Shown piece by piece: positions 43,082-51,427 of a DNA stretch of 64,000 nt; position 1 is the stretch's first letter; each line of letters opens with the position of its first letter. Position numbers and translations under genes: made by a program. The stretch covers positions 97,057-161,056 of the forward strand of contig JAJZQN010000004.1 in NCBI GenBank assembly GCA_021847605.1. Reading direction: 5' to 3'. The notes beneath the pieces are model-generated. The model searched no databases and had not been told where the DNA came from. It worked only from the letters and a program-made list of their open reading frames with translations. Source of the DNA: Pseudomonadota bacterium. Its GTDB lineage: Bacteria; Pseudomonadota; Alphaproteobacteria; Sphingomonadales; Sphingomonadaceae.

Positions 43082-45383
43082 AGGCGATACAGTCTGGCCC
43101 GTCCTTGCCAAGCCGTCGCTACCGCATGACAGCGCGCCGCTGCATGTCAGCGGCACGGCCCGCTATGCCGACGATCTGCCGGAACCGGCCGACATGCTGC
43201 ATCTGGCCTTTGGCCAGAGCAGTCAGGCGCATGCCCGCATCATTTCGATCGACCTTTCCGCTGTGCGCGCGGCGGACGGAGTTATCGCCGTCTACACCGC
43301 CGCCGACATTCCCGGCGCCAATGACGTCAGCCCGGTGGCGGGGGACGATCGGCTGCTCGCCGATGGTGAGGTCTATCATGTCGGTCAGGCGATCTTCCTT
43401 GTCGCCGCGACCAGCCAGCGCGCCGCCCGGATCGCCGCCCGACTGGGACGGATCGACTATGAGCCGCTGCCCATTCACCTGACGGTCGAACAGGCCCGAT
43501 CGGCACAATCCCTGATCGAACCGACCCAGCGCATGGCGCGTGGCGATGCCGGTGCGGTGATCAACCATGCCCCCCATCGCCTGACCGGCGGGTTCGATAT
43601 GGGCGGACAGGATCATTTCTATCTGGAGGGGCAGGTCGCGGTCGCTACGCCGGGCGAGGATGGACAGATTCATCTGTTCAGTTCGACCCAGCATCCCAGC
43701 GAAGTGCAGCATCTGGTCGCCCATATGCTCCATCGCTCGTCGGCCGACGTGACGGTCGAGGTCCGCCGCATGGGTGGCGCCTTTGGCGGCAAGGAAACAC
43801 AGGCCGCCCTGTTTGCCGCCGCCGCGGCACTGGTCGCGGACAAGACCGGCCGCCCCGCCAAGTTCCGATGCGACCGGGACGACGATATGGCGATGACCGG
43901 CAAACGCCATGATTTCCGCGTCGATTATGAGATCGGCTTTGACGATGCCGGGCATATATTGGCGCTCCGCCTGATGCTGGCGTCGCGTTGCGGCGCTACG
44001 GTCGACCTGTCGCCTGCGATCAACGACCGGGCGATGTTCCATGCGGATAATTGCTACTGGCTGCCCGACATCGAAATCCTGTCGGAACGGTTGAAGACGC
44101 ATATGGTGTCGGCCACCGCTTTTCGTGGGTTCGGGGGTCCACAGGGGATGCTGGCGATCGAGCGCGTCCTCGATCATGTCGCGCTGCATCTAAACCTCGA
44201 TCCATTGGCGGTGCGGATAAACAATCTTTATGGACCGGGGCGCGACATCACGCCCTATGCCATGCAGATTGCGGACAATATCGCCCCCGACCTGATCGCC
44301 CGGCTGCGCGCCGACAGCCGCTATGATGCGCGGCAGGCCGCCGTTGCCGCGTTCAACGCGAATAATGCGATATTGAAACGCGGTCTGGCGCTGACCCCGG
44401 TCAAGTTCGGCATCAGCTTTACCACCACCCATCTCAATCAGGCGGGCGCGCTGCTGCATGTCTATGCCGATGGCAGTATCCAGATCAATCATGGCGGCAC
44501 GGAAATGGGGCAAGGCCTCTATATCAAGGTGGCGCAGGTCGTCGCCGACGTCTTCGCCGTCCCGGTCAGTCAGGTGCGGATTACCGCCACACGCACCGAC
44601 AAGGTGCCTAATACCTCCGCTACGGCTGCGTCTTCCGGCGCGGACCTGAACGGCATGGCGGCCCATGCCGCCGCCATGACCATCCGCAACCGGCTGGAAG
44701 CATTTGCTGCCCGTACATTTGGATGCGAGGCAGCCGATGTGCGATTTGCCGCCGGTACCGTGATCGCCGGGACGGAGCGCCTGTCCTTCGCCACGCTCTG
44801 CCGCAAGGCACATATGGGCCGCGTCTCGCTGTCGTCGACCGGCTATTATGCCACGCCCGACATCGCCTATGACCGCGCCGCGCATAAGGGCCGGCCCTTT
44901 TACTATTTCGCCTATGGCGCCGCCGTCAGCGAAGTGGTGATCGACACGCTGACCGGCGAGCATAAGGTGCTGGCCGTGGACATCCTTCATGATGTCGGCC
45001 GATCGCTCAATCCCGCAATCGACCTTGGCCAGATCGAAGGCGGATTTCTTCAGGGGCAGGGCTGGCTCACGACCGAGGAACTGGTCTGGGACGACAAGGG
45101 CAGACTCCTGACCCACTCGCCTGCCACCTACAAGATTCCGACGGCTTCCGACCGGCCGCGCCGAATGACCATCGCCCTGTGGGACGGTCACAATGTCGAA
45201 CCGACCATCAACCGATCGAAAGCCGTCGGCGAGCCGCCCTTCATGCTAGCCATCTCGGTTTTTTCAGCGTTGAGCCATGCCGTCGCTGCCACCGCGCCTG
45301 ATCGGCGCACGATGCCCGCACTCAACGCACCTGCGACACCCGAGGCTATCCTGCGCGCCATAGCGGAGCATCGGGACGGATGA
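43074..45383 (+). CDS. xdhB: Xanthine dehydrogenase, molybdopterin subunit (XdhB)
   Basis: 769 residues from ATG 43074, overlapping xdhA by 8 bp. Mo-binding motifs: DMGGQDHFYLEGQVAVATPG, VRRMGGAFGGKETQA, TAFRGFGGPQGMLAIE, and HGGTEMGQGLYIKVAQVVAD. The catalytic Glu is E720 in VGEPPFMLAISVFSAL. Together with XdhA it makes the complete enzyme, and XdhC follows. Length and motif order are those of XdhB from Rhodobacter and Pseudomonas. Confidence 0.96.
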   Translation: MAKGDTVWPVLAKPSLPHDSAPLHVSGTARYADDLPEPADMLHLAFGQSSQAHARIISIDLSAVRAADGVIAVYTAADIPGANDVSPVAGDDRLLADGEVYHVGQAIFLVAATSQRAARIAARLGRIDYEPLPIHLTVEQARSAQSLIEPTQRMARGDAGAVINHAPHRLTGGFDMGGQDHFYLEGQVAVATPGEDGQIHLFSSTQHPSEVQHLVAHMLHRSSADVTVEVRRMGGAFGGKETQAALFAAAAALVADKTGRPAKFRCDRDDDMAMTGKRHDFRVDYEIGFDDAGHILALRLMLASRCGATVDLSPAINDRAMFHADNCYWLPDIEILSERLKTHMVSATAFRGFGGPQGMLAIERVLDHVALHLNLDPLAVRINNLYGPGRDITPYAMQIADNIAPDLIARLRADSRYDARQAAVAAFNANNAILKRGLALTPVKFGISFTTTHLNQAGALLHVYADGSIQINHGGTEMGQGLYIKVAQVVADVFAVPVSQVRITATRTDKVPNTSATAASSGADLNGMAAHAAAMTIRNRLEAFAARTFGCEAADVRFAAGTVIAGTERLSFATLCRKAHMGRVSLSSTGYYATPDIAYDRAAHKGRPFYYFAYGAAVSEVVIDTLTGEHKVLAVDILHDVGRSLNPAIDLGQIEGGFLQGQGWLTTEELVWDDKGRLLTHSPATYKIPTASDRPRRMTIALWDGHNVEPTINRSKAVGEPPFMLAISVFSALSHAVAATAPDRRTMPALNAPATPEAILRAIAEHRDG

Positions 45384-46300
45384 GCGAATGGCTTAGCTGG
45401 CTGCGCGACATCGCCAGCACTCAGCCGGCCGCGCTCATCAGTGTGCTGGCGACGGAAGGATCTGCTCCGCGGGGTGCGGGTACGCGCATGCTGGCTACTG
45501 ACAATGGTCTGCATGGCACGATCGGCGGCGGACAGCTGGAATATCGCGCCATCGAACAGGCTCGATCCATATTGGCGTTGCCGCCGGGGAGCTGGCGGGT
45601 GCAGGATTATCCACTGGGACCGATGCTGGGCCAATGTTGCGGTGGCCGCGTCCGCCTGTTGATCGAGCATGTCGATCCGGCTGCTCTCGACTGGCTGGCG
45701 GATGCGAGCGACGAACGGATATTGGTGACGCGCCTGACGCCGAGCGGTCCCGACCGTCATGTCAGTACACAGGCGACGCCATCCACTTTGTCGGCGCGCG
45801 GCGACCGACCGCGCGACGGCCATGTCCTTTCCGAACGGATCGGCCAATATCGGCAGCCCCTCTATCTTTTCGGGGCCGGCCATGTGGGACAGGCGATTGC
45901 CCGCCATGCCGCCACCCTGCCGTTCCGCCTTGCCTGGTTCGATACCCGGCCGGTCTTCGAAACCATCGACGGCGTGGCTGTCGTGCCGGAGGCCGCGATC
46001 GATCAATGTGTTGGCGAAGCGCCCGACGATGCCGCCATCCTGATCCTGACGCACGACCATGGGCTGGACTATCGCCTGACCCACGCCGCGCTGCTGCGAT
46101 CCCCGGTCGCGTTCGTCGGACTGATCGGATCGGCGACGAAACGCGCCCGTTTTCTGCATCGTCTGGAACGGGATGCGATCGGTGCCGATGCCCGGTCGCG
46201 CCTGACATGCCCCATTGGCGTTGCTGGCATCACCGGCAAGGAGCCCGACGTCATCGCCATCGCCGCGCTGGCGCAACTGTTGCAACGGAAATCCGCATGA
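45380..46300 (+). CDS. xdhC: Xanthine dehydrogenase accessory protein (XdhC)
   Basis: 306 residues, ATGA overlap with xdhB. XdhC/CoxI pattern: LISVLATEGSAPRGAGTRML, GTIGGGQLEYRAIEQA, LGQCCGGRVRLLIEH, then the Rossmann part LYLFGAGHVGQAIARHAATL and FVGLIGSATKRARFLHRL, ending with GKEPDVIAIAALAQLLQ. It binds the molybdenum cofactor, promotes its sulfuration and inserts it into XdhB. Confidence 0.95.
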   Translation: MSEWLSWLRDIASTQPAALISVLATEGSAPRGAGTRMLATDNGLHGTIGGGQLEYRAIEQARSILALPPGSWRVQDYPLGPMLGQCCGGRVRLLIEHVDPAALDWLADASDERILVTRLTPSGPDRHVSTQATPSTLSARGDRPRDGHVLSERIGQYRQPLYLFGAGHVGQAIARHAATLPFRLAWFDTRPVFETIDGVAVVPEAAIDQCVGEAPDDAAILILTHDHGLDYRLTHAALLRSPVAFVGLIGSATKRARFLHRLERDAIGADARSRLTCPIGVAGITGKEPDVIAIAALAQLLQRKSA

Positions 46301-47592
46301 CCCTGTACGCCTATCGCGGCGAAATCCTCTCCGTCTCTCATGATCCGCTACAGGATAGGGACGCCGTCCGGCATGAAGCGGACGGATTGTTGCTGGTCGA
46401 GGATGGCATCGTGGTCGCGCGCGGCCCCTATGCCGATCTTGCTGCTCGCTATCCCGGCGTAACGGTCGAGCCTTTGCCCGGCCTGATCGTGCCGGGCTTC
46501 ATCGACGCGCATATCCACTATCCGCAGATGGACCGGATTGCGTCGCATGGCGAACAATTGCTGGACTGGCTCGACCGGCACATCTTTCCGGTAGAAAAAG
46601 CCTTTGTGGACCGCGCCCATGCCGATCAGGTCGCGGGACTGTTTCTCGATGAGTTGCTGCGCAACGGTACCACCAGCGCTTTGGTTTTCCCGACTGTCCA
46701 TGCCCATTCCGTCGATGCCCTGTTCGAAGCCGCGCTGGACCGGAACATGCGGATCCTGTCGGGCAAAGTGTTGATGGATCTTGGCCCGGATGGCCTGTGC
46801 GATACGCCCGAAAGTGCGCGGGTCGATAGCGAAGCCCTGATCGCGCGATGGCGCGGGCGCGGGCGCCTTGGCTATGCGGTGACGCCTCGCTTTGCTCTCA
46901 CCTCATCCGACGATCAGTTGCAGGTTGCGGGCGGCCTGCTGGCGGCTCATCCAGACATCGTGATGCACACGCATCTGGCGGAAAATGAACGCGAATGCGC
47001 GGCCGTGGCGGAGCGCTTTCCCGACGCTGCCGATTATCTCGACGTCTATGACCGTTTCGGGCTGGTCGGGGATCGTTCCATCTTCGCCCATGGCATCCAC
47101 CTGTCCGACCGGGCCTGTGCGCGTCTGTCGGAAAGCGGCGCCGGGGTTGCGGTCTGCCCCACATCAAACCTGTTCCTGGGATCGGGATTTTTCAACTTCA
47201 CTCAGGCAGCAGACCATGGGGTCAGGATCGGGCTTGGTACAGACGTCGGCGCGGGCACCAGTTTTTCAATGCTGCATACCGCCGGTGTCGCCTATCAGGC
47301 GGCCCTGATGCGGGGACATCGGCTCGATCCGTTGCGTGCGCTCTATCTCGCCACCGCCGGCAGCGCCCGCCTGCTGCGGATCGAAAATCGGGTCGGTGCG
47401 CTGGAAGTAGGACAGGAAGCCGACTTCGTCTTGCTCGACGACCGGGCAACGCCACTCCTTGCCCGCCGGACCAGCGAAGCATCCCTTGCAGAAAGGCTAT
47501 TCGCGCTCCAGATTCTGGGCGACGACCGGGCGGTTTACCGCACCTACATCATGGGCCAATGTGCCTGGGACAGGAATTTGACGACAGCATGA
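46297..47592 (+). CDS. guaD: Guanine deaminase (GuaD)
   Basis: 431 residues from ATG 46297 (ATGA overlap). Amidohydrolase of the guanine deaminase group: metal site GFIDAHIHYPQMD, LDWLDRHIFPVEKAF typical of GuaD, HTHLAENERECAAV, FAHGIHLSD, CPTSNLFLGSGFF and GLGTDVGAGTSFSM. It converts guanine to xanthine and ammonia. Cytoplasmic. Feeds XdhAB. Confidence 0.95.
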   Translation: MTLYAYRGEILSVSHDPLQDRDAVRHEADGLLLVEDGIVVARGPYADLAARYPGVTVEPLPGLIVPGFIDAHIHYPQMDRIASHGEQLLDWLDRHIFPVEKAFVDRAHADQVAGLFLDELLRNGTTSALVFPTVHAHSVDALFEAALDRNMRILSGKVLMDLGPDGLCDTPESARVDSEALIARWRGRGRLGYAVTPRFALTSSDDQLQVAGGLLAAHPDIVMHTHLAENERECAAVAERFPDAADYLDVYDRFGLVGDRSIFAHGIHLSDRACARLSESGAGVAVCPTSNLFLGSGFFNFTQAADHGVRIGLGTDVGAGTSFSMLHTAGVAYQAALMRGHRLDPLRALYLATAGSARLLRIENRVGALEVGQEADFVLLDDRATPLLARRTSEASLAERLFALQILGDDRAVYRTYIMGQCAWDRNLTTA

Positions 47593-48602
47593 CCGATCTT
47601 GACGCCTTCATCACCGGCCTGCCCAAGGCGGAACTGCATCTGCATATCGAGGGAAGTCTGGAGCCGGAGCAGATGTTTGCCTTTGCCCGTCGCAACGGGG
47701 TCAGCATTCCCTATGCTTCAGTAGAAGAAGTGCGTGCCGCCTACGCCTTTTCCAACCTTCAGGATTTTCTCGACATTTATTATGCCGGGGCCGACGTGTT
47801 GCGCACCCGCGCCGATTTCCATGATCTTGCCATGGCCTATTTCGATCGGGCGGCTGGCGATGGCGTGGTTCATGCCGAAATCATGTTCGACCCGCAGACG
47901 CATACGGACCGCGGCATCCCATTCGAAGAGGTGATCGAAGGGCTGCTATCCGCCATCGCGCTGGCGCAGGAGACGCATGGCATGACCAGCCTGTTGATCC
48001 TGAGCTTTCTGCGGCACTTGAGTGAGGAAGCGGCCTTTGAGACGTTGGCGCAGGCGGAACCATGGCTGGATCGGATCGCGGCGGTCGGCCTCGATTCCTC
48101 GGAAATGGGGCATCCGCCGGAAAAATTCCGGCGCGTCTTCGCCGCTGCGGCCGACAAAGGGCTGCGCCTGGTCGCCCATGCCGGTGAAGAGGGGCCGCCG
48201 GACTATGTCTATCAGGCGCTCGACCTGCTTCGGGTCGACCGGATCGACCATGGCAATCGCTCTTTGGAGGATGCTGCGCTCACGAAACGGCTGGCGGACG
48301 AAGACATGACTCTGACCGTCTGCCCGCTATCCAATCTGAAACTCTGCGTGATCGACAGGATCGAGGATCATCCCATCGACCGGATGCTGGCTCTGGGTCT
48401 GAAGCCCACCGTCAATTCGGACGATCCGGCCTATTTCGGCGGCTATGTCGCGGACAATTACCGGGCCATTGCAGCCGCGCGCGGGCTGGATAAAGCTGCG
48501 CTCGCGCAGCTTGCCCGCAACAGCTTCACCGGCTCCTTTCTGCCGGCCGATGCCGTCGCCGCCCATGTCGCCCGGCTGGACGAATGGCTGGCGGCACACT
48601 GA
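47589..48602 (+). CDS. ade: Adenine deaminase of the adenosine-deaminase superfamily
   Basis: 337 residues from ATG 47589 (ATGA overlap). Zn motifs: KAELHLHIEGSLEPEQ (H17, H19), LVAHAGEEGPPDYVYQA, RIDHGN, and VNSDDPAYFGGYVADNY. NLQDFLDIYYAGADVLRT and FDPQTHTDRGIPFE are, as I recall, the same as in the characterised Pseudomonas adenine deaminase (PA0148 type) rather than in adenosine deaminases. It therefore likely makes hypoxanthine from adenine. Last gene of the 17-gene operon; the next gene faces it 17 bp away. Confidence 0.9.
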   Translation: MTDLDAFITGLPKAELHLHIEGSLEPEQMFAFARRNGVSIPYASVEEVRAAYAFSNLQDFLDIYYAGADVLRTRADFHDLAMAYFDRAAGDGVVHAEIMFDPQTHTDRGIPFEEVIEGLLSAIALAQETHGMTSLLILSFLRHLSEEAAFETLAQAEPWLDRIAAVGLDSSEMGHPPEKFRRVFAAAADKGLRLVAHAGEEGPPDYVYQALDLLRVDRIDHGNRSLEDAALTKRLADEDMTLTVCPLSNLKLCVIDRIEDHPIDRMLALGLKPTVNSDDPAYFGGYVADNYRAIAAARGLDKAALAQLARNSFTGSFLPADAVAAHVARLDEWLAAH

Positions 48603-48619
48603 GGGAGCCGCCAAACCGT

Positions 48620-49150
48620 TCAGGCAAGCCGTTCGGGCACCGAAAGCGCTTCTTCAACAATCGTTTCGTTGGCGCCCACGGCTTCCCAAGGGAAGACGAA
48701 CCAGCGCTTATCCTCATCACGGTCGATCATATCCGCCCAATAATCGACCGTGGCGCGCGAACGGCTGTTGTTGATGACCACGGCAAAACGCAGATTATCG
48801 GCATCGCAACCATTGTCGCCCAGCAGGCTGCGGATATAATCGATCGTGCCGCCACTGTCGTTTATATCGTCCACGAACAACAGGCGCGTACCCGCCGCGC
48901 TTTTTCCTGCGACCTTCGCCAGCAATTCATCGGCAAAGCCCGGCACCTTGGAGCTATGGTCAATCGACAGCATCGGCAATTTCAGCTGATGCGAGATATA
49001 GACCGCCGGCACCAGCCCGCCGCGACCGATGCCGATGATGAAGTCGGGCATCCACGGCCCCTCACCTACTTTGCGCGCAACAGTGCGAACGTCGGTCAGG
49101 AAAGCGTCATAGCTGATATAATGGAGCTGCGGTTCGGCGTTGCTCATCAT
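48620..49150 (-). CDS. Purine-type phosphoribosyltransferase
   Basis: 176 residues from ATG 49150 (a second ATG follows directly). Type I PRTase: IIGIGRGGLVPAVYISHQLK and the PRPP loop LLFVDDINDSGGTIDYIRSL. Closest in style to xanthine/hypoxanthine phosphoribosyltransferases. It would salvage bases to nucleotides, the opposite direction to the breakdown operon it faces. It is on the minus strand, 58 bp downstream of lysR and possibly transcribed with it. The base specificity is not clear from sequence. Confidence 0.85.
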   Translation of the reverse strand: MMSNAEPQLHYISYDAFLTDVRTVARKVGEGPWMPDFIIGIGRGGLVPAVYISHQLKLPMLSIDHSSKVPGFADELLAKVAGKSAAGTRLLFVDDINDSGGTIDYIRSLLGDNGCDADNLRFAVVINNSRSRATVDYWADMIDRDEDKRWFVFPWEAVGANETIVEEALSVPERLA

Positions 49151-49208
49151 CTGATTCCGTATGGGATGGAAGTGCCCGGTTAATCGCTCTGCGCGTCCGG
49201 GGCAATGT

Positions 49209-50150
49209 TCATGCGTCCAGATCGCCGCCGGGCGTGATCGAAGCGGGATAGCTGAGCTGGGCAAAGCCGTTTTCTATCTCGGCCAGCACGATGCCCGCCG
49301 CATAGGATGGCGTGCGCGTGGCGGCGGTGCAAAGCGCCAGCGTCATCGGCCGCAGGATCGGGTCGGAAATCCTGGTAAAGGACAGAAGACCGCGCTTCAC
49401 CTCGGTAATGATGTCGAGCGAGGTCAATATGCCGATACCCACGCCCTGAAGCACGAGCGACGTCACCATCTGAATATTGTCCGACGTGACCTTCTTGTCG
49501 AGTTGAATGCCGCTGGTCCCTTCCAGAACCGCAATTTGATGGCATACTGCGAGCGGTTCCGCCGGCACGATCAGCGCCGAGTCGGCGCAGGATGTGAAGC
49601 GTGCTTCACGCTGCTGCCCGAACGGGTGCCCGGCCGGAGTGACAAAGCCCAGCACCACATCGACGAAGGCCCGGACGGTCAGTTCGCGAAAGGATTGCGG
49701 TTCGAACATGATGCCGAAATCCACCTCTCCATTGGCGATGGCCCCGCGTACCTTATCATTTTCAATCACACGGACCCCGATGGTAATGCCGGGATAGCGG
49801 CTCTGAATCGCATGAATGGCCGCAGGGATATATCCCTTGGCCAGTGCGTCGATGATGGCGATGTCGACATGGCCGCGCTTTAACCCCCGCAAATCCTCTA
49901 TCTGGGCGCGAACATCCGTCAGATTCTTCTGCCAACGCATGCCAGATGCCATCATGATTTCCCCGGCCGCAGTCAGGCGCAACCCGGTTGGCAGACGTTC
50001 GAAAAGAGGCATGCCCAGTTCCGCTTCGACATTCAAAATCTGCCGGTCGATGGCGGATGCCGAAATATTCAGTTCATCCGCAGCCCGCCGAATGGAACCG
50101 AGACGGCCCACCGTCATGAAATAGCGCAGAAACCGCGAAAAGGCTGGCAT
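49209..50150 (-). CDS. LysR-family regulator, probable activator of the purine locus
   Basis: 313 residues from ATG 50150; an ATG at 50174 would place 8 more residues inside the conserved 35-bp site. HTH: FLRYFMTVGRLGSIRRAADE, NISASAIDRQILNVEAELGM and PLFERLPTGLRLTAAG. The substrate-binding half is of the periplasmic-binding-protein type (GHVDIAIIDALAKGYIPAAI, FGIMFEPQSFRELTVRAFVD). It is divergent from the first NUP gene. The intergenic region holds a 35-bp site repeated upstream of hpxX. The effector may be a purine base, urate or allantoin (inference). Confidence 0.9.
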   Translation of the reverse strand: MPAFSRFLRYFMTVGRLGSIRRAADELNISASAIDRQILNVEAELGMPLFERLPTGLRLTAAGEIMMASGMRWQKNLTDVRAQIEDLRGLKRGHVDIAIIDALAKGYIPAAIHAIQSRYPGITIGVRVIENDKVRGAIANGEVDFGIMFEPQSFRELTVRAFVDVVLGFVTPAGHPFGQQREARFTSCADSALIVPAEPLAVCHQIAVLEGTSGIQLDKKVTSDNIQMVTSLVLQGVGIGILTSLDIITEVKRGLLSFTRISDPILRPMTLALCTAATRTPSYAAGIVLAEIENGFAQLSYPASITPGGDLDA

Positions 50151-50165
50151 GATACCCCACTCTCT

Positions 50166-50200
50166 TTTTTGCAACGCCCCGTCGAATTCATTGCGTTTGA
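50166..50200. promoter_or_regulatory. Shared 35-bp site between lysR and the NUP gene (probable LysR site)
   Basis: Begins TTTTTGCAACG, contains CCGTC and TCATT, ends GTTTGA; 28 of 35 positions equal those at 30249-30283. It lies 15 bp upstream of the lysR start and 54 bp upstream of the NUP gene, the normal place for a LysR autoregulatory and activation site. Confidence 0.65.
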
Positions 50201-50254
50201 TCGAACCGGGTCAAGCCCCTTAACCTTCCGCCAACTTTTGGGGTCAGGGTCAAG

Positions 50255-51427
50255 ATGAAACGAAGGGGTTTCCGCGCGCTGATGGGCGTGCCCGAACGTT
50301 CGGGCATGCACGCTGCGCGTTTCGTCGTGGCTGCGGCCATGACGGCGTTTCTTTTCACCGCAGCTCCAACCCTGGCAACAGAGCCGCCAGTGCCGGAATT
50401 ACCCGCAGTCAAGCCTATCCCGGTCCGGGTCATCGTGATCGCCAATTTCGAACCGGGCGCCGATACCGGCGATGCTCCCGGTGAATTTCAGCTCTGGGCC
50501 GAGCGGGAAAAGCTGACCGAGAGCATTCCCATTCGTGGTGCGCTCCATCCCCTACGCCGTAATGCCGATGGCCTGTACGGCATGGTGTGGGGCAGCCCGG
50601 ATACGATGATGGGTGGTGTCGCCGAACAGCTTATGGCTCTGCTGCTCGACCCACGGTTCGATTTCACCAAGACTTACTGGCTTTTTACCGGCATTTCCGG
50701 CGTAGATCCCGAAGCCGCTTCGGTCGGCAGCGCCGCCTGGGCGCGCTGGGTGGTACAGGGCGATACTCTGCGCGAATTTGACGATCGCGAAGTACCAACA
50801 GGCTGGCCCTACGGCCTGTTCGCCATCGGCGCCGACGCACCGGGGAAATTACCCAGTGCAACCGAAGATTTCGCTGGGTTCACCGACGTCGGCAAACTCG
50901 CCATGGCCGCGAAACTGAACCAGTCTCTTGCTCAATGGGCCTTTGACAGGACCAGGAATATCCCGATCCCGGATAATGCAGACCTGCAAAAGGCGCGCGC
51001 CGCGTGGAAAGGCTATCCCAACGCGCAAAGACCGCCCTTCGTCCTGATGGGTGAGACGCTGGGCGCGCTGCGTTACTGGCATGGGCCGGGGCGTACGCAA
51101 TGGGCACGCGATTGGGTGAAACTGTGGACGGGCGGCAAGGGCCGTTTCGTCATGACCAACATGGAAAGCCAGTCTCTCGCCGGCACCATGGTTATGGCCG
51201 CCAAACAGGGTCTGGTCGATCCGGCGCGCATATTGGTCCTGCGTACCGGCAGCAATCCGTCCATGCCCCCGCCGGGCATATCCGCCGTCGAAAGTGTTGC
51301 CAATGAAGGAGCCGGTCAAATCGCCGCCTATGAAGCCAATTATCGGATAGGCGCGCCCGTCGTTCATGAATTGCTGGACCATTGGAACCAATATCGTGAT
51401 GCCATCCCCGGAAGTCCGGTTCCATGA
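50255..51427 (+). CDS. NUP-family purine nucleoside protein, exported (copy 1)
   Basis: 390 residues from ATG 50255 (GGGTCAGGGTCAAG upstream). A second start at ATG 50306 would give a more ordinary signal peptide. Hydrophobic export signal at FVVAAAMTAFLFTAAPTLA. The family (fungal purine nucleoside permease, NUP) is recognised by EFQLWAEREKL, FTGISGVDPEAASVGSAAWA, YPNAQRPPFVLMGE and LRTGSNPSMPPPG. No membrane helices exist beyond the signal, and FVMTNMESQSLAG looks like the ME(S) ribose site of nucleoside phosphorylases. I infer a periplasmic nucleosidase or phosphorylase-like enzyme, not a permease. ATGA overlap with the next gene. A paralogue is at 55669-56784. Confidence 0.85.
   Translation: MKRRGFRALMGVPERSGMHAARFVVAAAMTAFLFTAAPTLATEPPVPELPAVKPIPVRVIVIANFEPGADTGDAPGEFQLWAEREKLTESIPIRGALHPLRRNADGLYGMVWGSPDTMMGGVAEQLMALLLDPRFDFTKTYWLFTGISGVDPEAASVGSAAWARWVVQGDTLREFDDREVPTGWPYGLFAIGADAPGKLPSATEDFAGFTDVGKLAMAAKLNQSLAQWAFDRTRNIPIPDNADLQKARAAWKGYPNAQRPPFVLMGETLGALRYWHGPGRTQWARDWVKLWTGGKGRFVMTNMESQSLAGTMVMAAKQGLVDPARILVLRTGSNPSMPPPGISAVESVANEGAGQIAAYEANYRIGAPVVHELLDHWNQYRDAIPGSPVP

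Noticed and set aside
47589..48602. Calling this gene adenosine deaminase
   Set aside because: The specific motifs match the adenine deaminase branch, and adenosine deamination is already covered by the exported ADGF-type enzyme.
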